From positions 1 to 24,237 of the forward strand of contig JAFZJK010000032.1 in NCBI GenBank assembly GCA_017553965.1: a stretch of DNA of 24,237 nt. Reading direction: 5' to 3'. Of this stretch, positions 14,066-21,834 are shown piece after piece. Position numbers and translations under genes: made by a program. The stretch comes from Lachnospiraceae bacterium. Its GTDB lineage: Bacteria > Bacillota_A > Clostridia > Lachnospirales > Lachnospiraceae. Each line of letters opens with the position of its first letter. The stretch's first letter is position 1. The notes beneath the pieces were generated by a model. The model was not told the origin of the DNA and did not search any database. It saw only the letters and a list, made by a program, of their open reading frames with translations.

Positions 14066-16519
14066 ATGAATATCAACGAACAGCTTGCAAACGAACTGGG
14101 TATCAAGGTGTCACAGGTGGATGCCACGGTACAGCTTATTGACGAGGGAAACACCATCCCGTTTATAGCCAGATACCGTAAAGAGGTTACCGGTTCACTT
14201 AATGACGAGGTACTTAGAAACCTTTTTGAAAGGCTTACTTACCTTCGAAATCTTGAGGATAGAAAGAATTCGGTTCTTGCAAGTATAGAGGAACAGGGAA
14301 AGCTTACCGACGAGTTAAAGAAGCAGATCATGGATGCGACTACACTTGTAGTAGTAGAGGATCTGTATCGTCCCTATAAGCAGAAGAGAAGGACAAGAGC
14401 AACAGTCGCTAAGGAGAAAGGCCTTGAGCCCCTGGCTGATATCATTGCAGCACAGGATGCGGTTAAACCTATTGCAGAGTATGCCGCAGACTTTATAAAC
14501 GAAGAAAAAGAAGTTAAGAGCGCAGATGAGGCTATAGCCGGTGCATGCGATATCATCGCAGAGCGTATTTCGGATGAAGCTGACTACAGAATCTATATCC
14601 GTAAGCTTACGGGCGATGAGGGACTTATCGTTTCCGAAGCTAAGGACGAAAAGGTTCAGAGCGTATATGAAAACTATTACAAGTTCTCAGAAAAGATCAG
14701 TACTATCTTAGGACACAGAGTTTTAGCTCTTAACCGCGGTGAGGATGAAAAATTCTTAACTGTCAAGATCGAAGCACCTGTTGAACAGATACTTAAGTAT
14801 CTTGAGATGCATACCATCAAGAAGGATAATGAGTATACCAACGATATTTTAAAGGCTGTTGTGGCTGATGCATATGACAGACTTATAGCTCCCGCCATTG
14901 AAAGAGAGATCCGTTCTGATCTTACCGAAAAGGCTCAGGACAGCGCTATCAAGGTATTCGGAAAGAATCTTACACAGCTGCTTATGCAGCCTCCTATCGC
15001 AGGTCATTTTGTACTCGGATGGGACCCTGCATTCCGTACAGGCTGTAAGCTTGCGGTTGTCGATCCTACCGGTAAGGTACTTGATACCGTTGTTATATAT
15101 CCCACAGCTCCCCAGTTTAAGGTGGACGAGGCTAAGCGTGTATTAAAGAGACTTATTGAAAAATACAACATCACTCTTATCTCTGTCGGAAACGGTACAG
15201 CGTCACGTGAGTCCGAGCAGGTTATCGTTGAGCTGTTACATGAGCTCAACAAGAAGGATCTTTCATATATCATCACCAACGAGGCAGGTGCATCCGTATA
15301 TTCGGCAAGTAAGCTTGCTACGGAAGAGTTCCCTAACTTTGATGTTGGACAGCGTAGCGCGGCTTCCATAGCACGCCGTGTACAGGATCCTTTGGCAGAG
15401 CTTGTTAAGATCGACCCCAAGTCCATCGGTGTAGGCCAGTATCAGCATGATATGAACCAGAAGAAGCTCGGCGAACAGCTTGAAGGCGTAGTTGAGGACT
15501 GTGTTAATAAGGTAGGTGTTGATGTTAATACAGCATCCGCATCGTTACTTGAATACGTTTCGGGTATCTCAAAGCCCATCGCAAAGAACATCGTAGCTTA
15601 CCGTGAGGAAAACGGACGTTTCTTATCACGTGCAGAGTTACTCAAGGTTCCGAAGTTGGGACCTAAGGCATTTGAGCAGTGCGCAGGTTTCCTGCGTATC
15701 CGCGGCGGAAAGAATCCTCTTGATAATACGAGCGTACACCCTGAGTCATATGAGGCTGCCAAGAAGCTTCTTGAGAGCCTCGGGTTCACTCCTCAGGATA
15801 TCAAGACCTTACAGGCTGAGCAGGCTAAGGCAGTAAAAGAGGATGAGGCTAAGCGTAAGGAAGAGACAGAGAAGGCTGAAAAGGCTGCCAAGAGGGACGG
15901 AAGAGACCGCAGAAACAAGAACGAGATCCAGGTTAAGAATGCTGACTCCGCAATGGGTAAGCTTTTGGCACAGGCACTTGCAAAATCGGGTAAGAATGTT
16001 GTTACCCGTGACAATGAGGCAGGCAGCAAGGCTGATAATACCAAAAATAGCGGTAAAACAGCCGGCATAATGGCAACGGATTTAGATGAGAGTGCAGCAT
16101 CGGGAAAGGGAGCAGCTTCGCTTTCACATCTCTCAGGCATGATCAAAGATAAGAAGAAGCTCGCAGAAGAGCTCGGTATCGGTGAGATCACTCTTGATGA
16201 TATAATTAAAGAGCTTGAAAAGCCCGGACGTGACCCCCGTAAGGATATGCCCGCTCCAATCTTACGTCAGGATGTATTGGAGATGAAGGACTTAAAGGAA
16301 GGCATGGTACTTAAGGGAACCGTAAGAAACGTTATCGACTTTGGTGTATTCGTTGATATCGGTGTGCATCAGGACGGTCTGGTACATATTTCTCAGATCA
16401 CTAACAAGAAGTTCATCAAGCATCCTCTTGATGCATTAAGTGTAGGAGATGTAGTTGATGTAAAGGTTATGAGTGTCGATCTGCAGAAGAAGAGGATACA
16501 GCTCACCATGATCATGTGA
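14066..16519 (+). CDS. tex: Tex-family transcription accessory / RNA-binding protein
   Basis: 817-residue cytoplasmic nucleic-acid-binding protein related to Tex and Spt6. Order: N-terminal helical Tex region with IPFIARYRKEVTG (31-43) and EDLYRPYKQKRRT; a YqgF/RuvC-like domain starting near residue 317 (GWDPAFRTGCKLAVVDP); helix-hairpin-helix region around 475-560 (VNTASASLLEYVSGIS, then LLKVPKLGPKAFEQCAGFLR); a long charged linker of roughly 100 residues (about 580-690) rich in Lys, Glu, Ala and Asp; and a C-terminal S1 domain (about 744-815, GTVRNVIDFGVFVDIGVHQDGLVHIS). Most Tex proteins are near 720-780 residues; the linker accounts for the excess. GAGGAG lies before the ATG. Confidence 0.94.
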   Translation: MNINEQLANELGIKVSQVDATVQLIDEGNTIPFIARYRKEVTGSLNDEVLRNLFERLTYLRNLEDRKNSVLASIEEQGKLTDELKKQIMDATTLVVVEDLYRPYKQKRRTRATVAKEKGLEPLADIIAAQDAVKPIAEYAADFINEEKEVKSADEAIAGACDIIAERISDEADYRIYIRKLTGDEGLIVSEAKDEKVQSVYENYYKFSEKISTILGHRVLALNRGEDEKFLTVKIEAPVEQILKYLEMHTIKKDNEYTNDILKAVVADAYDRLIAPAIEREIRSDLTEKAQDSAIKVFGKNLTQLLMQPPIAGHFVLGWDPAFRTGCKLAVVDPTGKVLDTVVIYPTAPQFKVDEAKRVLKRLIEKYNITLISVGNGTASRESEQVIVELLHELNKKDLSYIITNEAGASVYSASKLATEEFPNFDVGQRSAASIARRVQDPLAELVKIDPKSIGVGQYQHDMNQKKLGEQLEGVVEDCVNKVGVDVNTASASLLEYVSGISKPIAKNIVAYREENGRFLSRAELLKVPKLGPKAFEQCAGFLRIRGGKNPLDNTSVHPESYEAAKKLLESLGFTPQDIKTLQAEQAKAVKEDEAKRKEETEKAEKAAKRDGRDRRNKNEIQVKNADSAMGKLLAQALAKSGKNVVTRDNEAGSKADNTKNSGKTAGIMATDLDESAASGKGAASLSHLSGMIKDKKKLAEELGIGEITLDDIIKELEKPGRDPRKDMPAPILRQDVLEMKDLKEGMVLKGTVRNVIDFGVFVDIGVHQDGLVHISQITNKKFIKHPLDALSVGDVVDVKVMSVDLQKKRIQLTMIM

Positions 16520-16639
16520 TCGTGACAACAAAAGCTTAGCATAGAAAAAAATATTTTAATTTATGCTTGCATTTTGGTTTCAGTTGTGATATCTTTGCAT
16601 TCGTTGGGAATAAATCCCAATAATACAACAATATAATAA
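16520..16639 (+). promoter_or_regulatory. Promoter region of the riboflavin transporter with a 17-bp palindrome
   Basis: No gene is visible between the tex stop and the riboswitch. TTGCAT (16595-16600) and AATAAT (16619-16624), 18 bases apart, are a candidate promoter whose transcript would begin just before the riboswitch. The spacer holds a perfect palindrome, TTGGGA-ATAAA-TCCCAA (16604-16620), in a typical repressor position. A second TATAAT at 16632-16637 would start transcription inside stem P1 of the riboswitch and is less likely. A weak AT-rich hairpin (AGCATA / TATGCT, 16538-16567) without a T tract may end tex transcripts. Confidence 0.4.
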
Positions 16640-16745
16640 ATCTTCAGGGTTGGGTGCGATCCCCTACTGGCGGTACAGTCCGCGAGCTTTTTAGCTGATT
16701 CGGTGAAACTCCGAAACCAACGGTATAGTCCGGATGAGAGAAGAT
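16640..16745 (+). ncRNA. FMN riboswitch (RFN element)
   Basis: The conserved RFN blocks appear in order: closing stem ATCTTC (16640-16645) pairing with GAAGAT (16740-16745), AGGGTTGGGTG followed by CCCCTACTGGCGGTA, then CCGCGAGC, TTCGGTGAAACTCCG, and ACGGTATAGTCCGGATG. The element binds flavin mononucleotide and usually switches off riboflavin synthesis or uptake genes. It stands directly upstream of a RibU-like transporter, with a terminator hairpin between them, so premature termination at high FMN is expected. Confidence 0.95.
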
Positions 16746-16782
16746 GAGGCTGCTTTACGGCAGTCTGTTAACCAAGTATTTA

Positions 16783-16814
16783 ACCCCGGAGAGTGATTTC
16801 CGGGGTATTTGTTT
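16783..16814 (+). terminator. Expression-platform terminator of the FMN riboswitch
   Basis: ACCCCGGA (16783-16790) pairs with TCCGGGGT (16799-16806). Two further inner pairs close on a GTGA tetraloop of the stable GNRA type. A T-rich tract (ATTTGTTT) follows. Its position between aptamer and ribU fits FMN-dependent attenuation. Confidence 0.8.
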
Positions 16815-16881
16815 GCCTGATATACGACAAGCCGACACTCGGTTACTTCATCTGAAGATTTGATTTAACAGGAGGAACAAA

Positions 16882-17643
16882 ATGAAAAGTAACCTGATCT
16901 TAGCAACCCTTTGGGAAAATGTAGTCCAGAACACGCTTTATGTAATAGTGTTCTTTGGCATTATTGTAGCGATGTTTCTTATAGCATTCGCATTGGAAAA
17001 GGTTTGCCAGAAACAAAACCCGCAGGTAAAAAAAGAAAAATTTTTTACCACCTACAAGATGGCTGTAATAGGTATCTTAACGGCCATGGCTACAGTACTT
17101 ATGATCTTTGATTTCCCGCTCTGGTTCATACCGTCATTCTATAAGCTGGACTTCAGCGAGCTCCCCGTACTTATCGGATCGTTTGCATTTGGACCCGCTA
17201 CAGGAGTGGTTATGGAATTCCTTAAGGTGTTCTTAAAGCTTCTTATTAAGGGAACCTCGACCGCATTCATAGGTGAACTTGCAAACTTTGTGGTAGGCTG
17301 CAGCTTCATCATTCCCGCAGCAACCATCTATGCATTTAAAAAGACCAAGAAGACAGCTATTCTCTCATGTGTCTTCGGTACTATTATCCTTGTGGTATTT
17401 GCTTCGATATTTAACGCATTATACCTCATCCCTGCATTCACAAAGTTTATGTCACTGGACAAGATACTTGCACAGGGTGCAGAGAAAAACTCACTGGTAA
17501 GCGCTGACAGCATGACAAGCTTTGTTATATTTGCGGTAGCTCCTCTTAATATCATAAAGGGTGTGGCAGTATCTATTGTAACAATGCTTATTTATAAGCC
17601 GTTAAGCCGTTTTATAAAGAAAAACGATGTTGTAAGACAATGA
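16882..17643 (+). CDS. ribU: Riboflavin ECF transporter substrate-binding subunit
   Basis: 253-residue integral membrane protein, the S component of an energy-coupling factor vitamin transporter. It captures riboflavin and works with shared EcfT and two ATPases encoded elsewhere. The core from about residue 58 is RibU-like: hydrophobic helices with FKLDFSELP-type residues (here YKLDFSELPVLIGSFAFGP, about 87-105), EFLKVFLKLLIKGTSTAFIGELANF, and a last span with APLNIIKGV. An extra N-terminal membrane span (about 18-42) followed by a basic loop precedes the usual core, which makes the protein longer than the common size near 190-210. AGGAGGAAC lies just before the ATG. The FMN riboswitch upstream supports riboflavin as substrate. 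Confidence 0.93.
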   Translation: MKSNLILATLWENVVQNTLYVIVFFGIIVAMFLIAFALEKVCQKQNPQVKKEKFFTTYKMAVIGILTAMATVLMIFDFPLWFIPSFYKLDFSELPVLIGSFAFGPATGVVMEFLKVFLKLLIKGTSTAFIGELANFVVGCSFIIPAATIYAFKKTKKTAILSCVFGTIILVVFASIFNALYLIPAFTKFMSLDKILAQGAEKNSLVSADSMTSFVIFAVAPLNIIKGVAVSIVTMLIYKPLSRFIKKNDVVRQ

Positions 17644-17657
17644 TGTTTAGTATTATG

Positions 17658-17693
17658 AAAAGTGCACGGAAAGCTTTTCCGTGCATTTTTTTT
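17658..17693 (+). terminator. Rho-independent terminator after ribU
   Basis: TGCACGGAAA (17663-17672) pairs perfectly with TTTCCGTGCA (17676-17685) around a 3-base loop, followed by eight T residues. Flanking A residues could extend the stem. It isolates ribU as a single-gene unit. Confidence 0.93.
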
Positions 17694-17776
17694 GTTGCAT
17701 TTTTCAAGAGGGTGTGGCAAAATGTAAAAGGGATGATATGTCTCAAAGAGACAAAGTAATAAGAAAGGACTATCAA

Positions 17777-18547
17777 ATGGATCTTAAGTTAAAAGAGAAA
17801 AACGATGATGAGGCAGTAGTTAAGAAAACACAACAGCCTGTAAGGACCGGAAGGTCTATAGCGGAGCTTGCATCTCTTTCCACTCTTTCGGAAGAAGAGC
17901 TTGAAGAAGCTAACGAAGAGGCAGAGGATGCACCCGAGTATGCCGATGAGTACGAAGAGGAAGATGATACAGAAGCTTATGAGAGCGAAGAAAATGAAGA
18001 GCCCGAGAGCGAGGAAGAGCCTGAAGAAAAGCAGGAGCCTCCCATGGAGCATTATGGGCGAAAGTTTTCTTTTGAAGGAAAGCCCACTGCGGAAGACATC
18101 TTCAGATTTATGTTCTACCATACATATTGCAGCGTAGTAGGTGTTATTGCTATCCTTTTGATTCTTGCATCTCTGGTTATGGCAGTATGGAGCTTTTCGG
18201 ACGGGAATTATCTGCAGGGATGTATATTTGCCGGAGTATTCCTGTTCATAGCTATCAACAGTCCCTTGAGCATCAAAAAGAGAGCAAAGAAGCAGTCGGA
18301 AAGCATGTCCACAGGAGAAGGCGTTATTACCTATACCTTCAGCGATGCAGGCTTCGATATGAAGAGAATGCAGGAGTATGCTCCTTACAAGTATGAGAAT
18401 ATTATGAAGGTTGTTAAAGGAAAAACAGCTTATTACGTATACTTAGGCAAAATGAGAGCTTTCCTTGCTACAAAGGCCGATCTTGGAGCAAATGAGGAAA
18501 CATTCCTTCAGCTTATTAGAGAAAACGTTAAGAATTTTAAAGGGTGA
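17777..18547 (+). CDS. YcxB-like membrane protein with an acidic N-terminal region
   Basis: 256-residue membrane protein. Residues 1-38 are mixed charge. Residues 39-84 are extremely acidic, mostly Glu and Asp. Two membrane spans follow (about 117-139 and 147-165). The last 85 residues (from about 170) resemble the YcxB-like domain: a short beta-rich module (GVITYTFSDAGF, KYENIMKVVKGKTAYYVYL) seen in small Firmicute membrane proteins of unknown role. The chosen ATG has GAAAGGA upstream. An earlier in-frame ATG at 17738, with AAAAGGG ahead of it, would add 13 residues and cannot be excluded. The gene begins just after the ribU terminator, so it must have its own promoter; a poor candidate (TTGCAT at 17695, CAAAAT at 17718) is the only one visible. 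Function unknown. Confidence 0.7.
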   Translation: MDLKLKEKNDDEAVVKKTQQPVRTGRSIAELASLSTLSEEELEEANEEAEDAPEYADEYEEEDDTEAYESEENEEPESEEEPEEKQEPPMEHYGRKFSFEGKPTAEDIFRFMFYHTYCSVVGVIAILLILASLVMAVWSFSDGNYLQGCIFAGVFLFIAINSPLSIKKRAKKQSESMSTGEGVITYTFSDAGFDMKRMQEYAPYKYENIMKVVKGKTAYYVYLGKMRAFLATKADLGANEETFLQLIRENVKNFKG

Positions 18548-18559
18548 TAGATAAGTTTT

Positions 18560-18575
18560 GACCGGGATACCGGTC
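18560..18575 (+). promoter_or_regulatory. Short perfect hairpin before tsaE
   Basis: GACCGG and CCGGTC form a 6-bp stem around a GATA loop, 16 bases before the tsaE ATG. There is no T tract, so it is not a standard terminator. A role as RNA processing or stability element is possible but unproven. Confidence 0.3.
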
Positions 18576-18591
18576 GATCAGGTAAGTGATA

Positions 18592-19029
18592 ATGTTAACA
18601 GAAACATATTCAGATAAGGAAACCCTGGAGTTTGGGAAAAAACTTGGGGAAAGTGCCGTACCCGGCATGATCATCTGTCTGGACGGGGACTTGGGCACCG
18701 GAAAGACCGTAATAGCCAAAGGTATAGCTTTGGGACTCGGTATTACGGAACCTGTCAGCAGTCCGACCTTTACGGTGGTCAAGGAATATCATGAGGGCAG
18801 ACTTCCGTTATACCATTTTGATGTATACAGGATCGAGGATCCTGCCGAAATGGAAGAGATAGGATATGAGGAATACTTTTTCGGAAACGGCGTAACCGTA
18901 GTAGAGTGGGCCGATATGATAAACGAACTTATACCTAAAGATGCTGTCAGGGTAAGGCTTAAAAAAGACGCATCAAAGGGTTTCGACTATAGAAGTATAC
19001 AGGTTGAAAACTGTGCGGAAAGGATTTGA
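18592..19029 (+). CDS. tsaE: tRNA t6A37 biosynthesis ATPase TsaE
   Basis: 145-residue cytoplasmic P-loop ATPase that supports the TsaB-TsaD complex in adding threonylcarbamoyl to A37 of ANN-decoding tRNAs. The Walker A motif is GDLGTGKT (32-39). The family pattern SSPTFTVVKEY, then LYHFDVYRIEDPAEMEEIGYEEYF and VTVVEWAD, is complete. The size is normal. The start is taken as the ATG at 18592 with an AGG site upstream; a GTG at 18586 would add two residues and lies too close to that site. tsaB follows at once, forming the usual tsaE-tsaB pair. Confidence 0.95.
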   Translation: MLTETYSDKETLEFGKKLGESAVPGMIICLDGDLGTGKTVIAKGIALGLGITEPVSSPTFTVVKEYHEGRLPLYHFDVYRIEDPAEMEEIGYEEYFFGNGVTVVEWADMINELIPKDAVRVRLKKDASKGFDYRSIQVENCAERI

Positions 19030-19037
19030 TCGAAATT

Positions 19038-19763
19038 ATGATCATTTTAGCAATAGACAGTTCCGGACTCACTGCTTCCGTAGCGGTGATGAAGGATGGT
19101 ATGCTCGCCGCCGAGTATACCGTAAACAATAAAAAAACACATTCGCAGACTCTTCTGCCAATGATAGACGAGATAATGAAGACAGTAGAGTTAAAGCCCG
19201 AAGATCTGGACTGTATAGCCATCTCGTGCGGGCCGGGATCCTTTACGGGACTCCGTATCGGGTCTGCTACAGCCAAGGGATTGGGACTGGCACTTAATAA
19301 GCCTGTAGCAGAGGTATCCACATTGCAGGCACTTGCATATAACCTGTACGGAAATGAGGGCTGCGTGATCTGTCCCATAATGGATGCGAGAAGGCAGGAA
19401 GTATATACCGGAGCCTACGAGTTTGTTAAGGATGCGGAAAGTACTGAACGCTACGTTATGCGTACCGTTATAAGTGAGAGAGCGATACCGCTTACAGAAA
19501 TGCTCACGCTGCTTGAAGGCACCGGTAAAAAGGTTATTTTTAACGGCGACGCGGTACCTGTATATAAGGATGTAATAGCAAAGAATTATCATAAGGATTA
19601 TGTATTTGCTTCGTCTACACTGCTTCTTCAGAGGGCCGCATCGGTAGCAGCTCTTGGAGAGATCATATATAAGCAGGGTGAAGCAAAGGACGCAGATGCA
19701 CATACGCCTGTTTACTTAAGAAAATCACAGGCGGAAAGAGAATTGGAGGAGGGTAAGCTTTAA
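19038..19763 (+). CDS. tsaB: tRNA t6A37 biosynthesis dimerisation subunit TsaB
   Basis: 241-residue member of the ASKHA fold, an inactive partner of TsaD that forms the TsaB-TsaD heterodimer needed for t6A synthesis. It shows the TsaB pattern: ILAIDSSGLTASVAV at the N-terminus, THSQTLLPMI (about 35-44), ISCGPGSFTGLRIGSATAKGL, and CPIMDARRQEVYTG. The ATG at 19038 is chosen because the ILAIDSS strand normally starts at residue 2-4; a TTG at 19026 overlapping the tsaE stop would add four residues. The stop codon is in the same frame as the following rimI. Confidence 0.94.
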   Translation: MIILAIDSSGLTASVAVMKDGMLAAEYTVNNKKTHSQTLLPMIDEIMKTVELKPEDLDCIAISCGPGSFTGLRIGSATAKGLGLALNKPVAEVSTLQALAYNLYGNEGCVICPIMDARRQEVYTGAYEFVKDAESTERYVMRTVISERAIPLTEMLTLLEGTGKKVIFNGDAVPVYKDVIAKNYHKDYVFASSTLLLQRAASVAALGEIIYKQGEAKDADAHTPVYLRKSQAERELEEGKL

Positions 19764-19778
19764 GCACCCTTAAAAGAA

Positions 19779-20219
19779 ATGACAGTCAGAGGTTTGGAAC
19801 CTGAAGATGCGACAGCCGTATACGAGATAGAAAGGGATTGCTTCGGTGACCCCTGGACAGCTGATGCACTAAGTAGTGCAGCAAAGGAAAAGGGCCGTTC
19901 CGTTTTTGTTGCAGTTGATGACGGACGCCCGGTCGGATACGGGATGATACAGCAGGTTCTGGACGAATGTGAGATATTAAGGATAGCGGTAAGTCCTCGT
20001 TTCAGAAGAAACGGTGCCGGAAAGCTGCTCATGGAAGAGATGATAAAGGCGGCATATGAAAAGGGCGCCAGGATATATTATCTGGAGGTTAGGGAGAGTA
20101 ATACCGCCGCGATAGGACTATATAAAAAGCTCAAGTTTACGGAGTCGGGCATGAGAAACGGATATTACAGCAATCCGACGGAAAATGCCATTCTGATGAG
20201 CAGAGCTGTAACAGGATAA
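19779..20219 (+). CDS. rimI: Ribosomal protein alanine N-acetyltransferase RimI-like
   Basis: 146-residue GNAT-family acetyltransferase. RimI acetylates the N-terminal alanine of ribosomal protein S18. The acetyl-CoA loop is seen in RIAVSPRFRRNGAGKLL (about 69-85), followed by LEVRESNTAAIGLYKKLKF, a hallmark of RimI. The whole length is a single GNAT domain. The ATG is 15 bases after the tsaB stop in the same frame, with no good ribosome binding site beside it; GGAGGAGGG (19745-19753) lies 25 bases upstream, inside tsaB. Translation is probably coupled to tsaB. RimI and TsaB occur as a fused protein in some bacteria. Confidence 0.88.
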   Translation: MTVRGLEPEDATAVYEIERDCFGDPWTADALSSAAKEKGRSVFVAVDDGRPVGYGMIQQVLDECEILRIAVSPRFRRNGAGKLLMEEMIKAAYEKGARIYYLEVRESNTAAIGLYKKLKFTESGMRNGYYSNPTENAILMSRAVTG

Positions 20220-20233
20220 GAAAGGTTGTAATA

Positions 20234-21160
20234 ATGCTTGATTTGTGTTTGCTCGGAACCGGAGGAATGATGCCTCTGCCTTACAGAAGGCTTACGGCGC
20301 TCATGACGAGGTATAACGGCAGCAGTTTACTCATAGACTGCGGTGAAGGCACCCAGGTGGCAATAAGGGAACGCGGATGGAGCTTTCATGATATTGATGT
20401 GATCCTCATCACTCATTTTCACGGTGACCATATAAGCGGATTGCCGGGACTGCTCCTTTCCATGGGTAATGCCGAGAGGTCGGAACCGGTAACGATAGTC
20501 GGACCCAAGGGCTTGGAGAGGACGGTAAATGCTTTAAGGATCATAGCTCCCGAGCTTCCGTTTGAGATTAATTTTATAGAGCTTAACGACCCGGTATGCG
20601 AGATGACGCTTTTCGGATACAGGATCGAGGCATTCAAGGTAAATCACAGGATCACCTGTTACGGATACAGTATCAATATTGACCGTGCGGGAAAGTTCGA
20701 TCCTGATAAGGCGGCAGCCAATAACGTGCCCATGCGTGCATGGAGCAGGCTCCAAAAGGGGCAGGTAGTGGAAATGGACGGTGTAACATATACACAGGAC
20801 ATGATACTCGGACCGCAGCGTCAGGGTATCAGAGTCACATACTGTACTGACACACGTCCGATGCCGGTTATATCGGAAAAGGCAGCAGGTTCGGATATCT
20901 TTATATGTGAAGGCATGTACGGTGAGGATGATAAGGACAATAAAGCTGTGGAGCATAAGCATATGACTTTTGCCGAAGCTGCCAGGCTTGCAGCAACAGC
21001 CGATCCGCAGCCAAAGGAGATGTGGCTTACACACTACAGTCCTTCACTTGTAAACCCTGCCGAGTGTGTGGGTAAGATAAAGAAGATATTCCAGAACAGT
21101 ATAGCGGCAAAGGATCTTAGGACCTTGACGTTAAAGTTTGTTGATGAAGAGGATGGGTAA
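20234..21160 (+). CDS. rnz: Ribonuclease Z-like metallo-beta-lactamase fold nuclease
   Basis: 308-residue cytoplasmic metallo-hydrolase, the size of bacterial RNase Z, which trims the 3' trailer from tRNA precursors. Zinc ligands: HFHGDH (61-66), TCDTxP-type motif seen as YCTDTRP, and HYSP near the C-terminus (LTHYSPSLVNP). GEGTQVAIRERG and EHKHMTFAEAARLA are further RNase Z marks. The N-terminus LCLLGTGGMMPLPYRR has the family's GT(S/G)xxxP turn. AAAGG precedes the ATG. The location among t6A genes supports a tRNA role. A related arylsulfatase-type or phosphodiesterase enzyme is a less likely reading. Confidence 0.88.
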   Translation: MLDLCLLGTGGMMPLPYRRLTALMTRYNGSSLLIDCGEGTQVAIRERGWSFHDIDVILITHFHGDHISGLPGLLLSMGNAERSEPVTIVGPKGLERTVNALRIIAPELPFEINFIELNDPVCEMTLFGYRIEAFKVNHRITCYGYSINIDRAGKFDPDKAAANNVPMRAWSRLQKGQVVEMDGVTYTQDMILGPQRQGIRVTYCTDTRPMPVISEKAAGSDIFICEGMYGEDDKDNKAVEHKHMTFAEAARLAATADPQPKEMWLTHYSPSLVNPAECVGKIKKIFQNSIAAKDLRTLTLKFVDEEDG

Positions 21161-21180
21161 TACCGGATAAAAATAAAAGG

Positions 21181-21205
21181 GAAAGGAGGGGCACCCGATA
21201 AGTGC
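21181..21205 (+). promoter_or_regulatory. Strong ribosome-binding sequence followed by a small hairpin
   Basis: GGAGGGG (21184-21191) is a strong Shine-Dalgarno-like sequence but lies about 25 bases before the ATG at 21215. GCAC (21191-21194) and GTGC (21202-21205) between them can pair, and a weaker GAAGG sits just before the ATG. No in-frame start lies nearer the strong site. Confidence 0.3.
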
Positions 21206-21214
21206 AGAAGGCGT

Positions 21215-21811
21215 ATGAGTACTAAAAAGAAGAAAAACAGTCCTGTGGGGACTATCATATTCTGCGTTCTTTTGGCAGGAGTCATAATAGGCTTATATGT
21301 AATGCTTACGCGCAACAATGAAGAAACTAAGGCTGAGATACCTGTTGAGAGCAGCGAAGCTGATATACTTATCAAAAAAGACCTTAATTGGGAATACCCC
21401 GCTACTCCCAGAGAAGTTGTAAAGCTTTATGCGCGTATCACGAAATGCCTCTATAATGATGATCTGACAGACGAGCAGATGGAAAAGCTGGTGAAGCAGG
21501 TACGAAACCTTTATTCGTATGAGCTGCTTGAAAATAATGCCGAGGATGAAATGCTTGCGTATATAAAGGGAGAGATAGCCGAATACCGTAAGGAGAATAA
21601 GGTGATCTATTCCTATAACATAGACAGTGCAAACAATGTGATCACTTTAAAGACCAAGGTCGGTACAACTGCGATCATAAAAATGTATTTCACATTAAGA
21701 GCGGGTGCTGCTATGGACAGGGCTTTTGAAGAATTCAGTCTGATAGAGGAAGCAAACGGAAGGTGGAAGATCGCAGGCTGGAGACAGGCAGACGAAAAGA
21801 GTCTGGGGTAA
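21215..21811 (+). CDS. Small single-span membrane protein of unknown function (DUF6715-like)
   Basis: 198-residue protein. A Lys-rich cytoplasmic tail (MSTKKKKN) is followed by one membrane span (about 12-31); the rest, about 160 residues, should be extracytoplasmic. The outer part begins with an acidic stretch (KAEIPVESSEADI) and a segment WEYPATPREVVKLYARITKCLYN, then a helix and a beta-rich C-terminal part ending FEEFSLIEEANGRWKIAGWR, which recalls NTF2-like or cystatin-like small lipoprotein folds. I recognise it as the kind of protein common next to tsaD in Lachnospiraceae, probably DUF6715, but give it no function. Confidence 0.7.
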   Translation: MSTKKKKNSPVGTIIFCVLLAGVIIGLYVMLTRNNEETKAEIPVESSEADILIKKDLNWEYPATPREVVKLYARITKCLYNDDLTDEQMEKLVKQVRNLYSYELLENNAEDEMLAYIKGEIAEYRKENKVIYSYNIDSANNVITLKTKVGTTAIIKMYFTLRAGAAMDRAFEEFSLIEEANGRWKIAGWRQADEKSLG

Positions 21812-21834
21812 AGTAAGAAAACAAAAGAAAGACA

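Noticed and set aside
16632..16637. Perfect TATAAT just before the FMN riboswitch as the main ribU promoter
   Set aside because: A start 7 bases downstream would cut off most of the 5' strand of stem P1, so the upstream pair of boxes is preferred.
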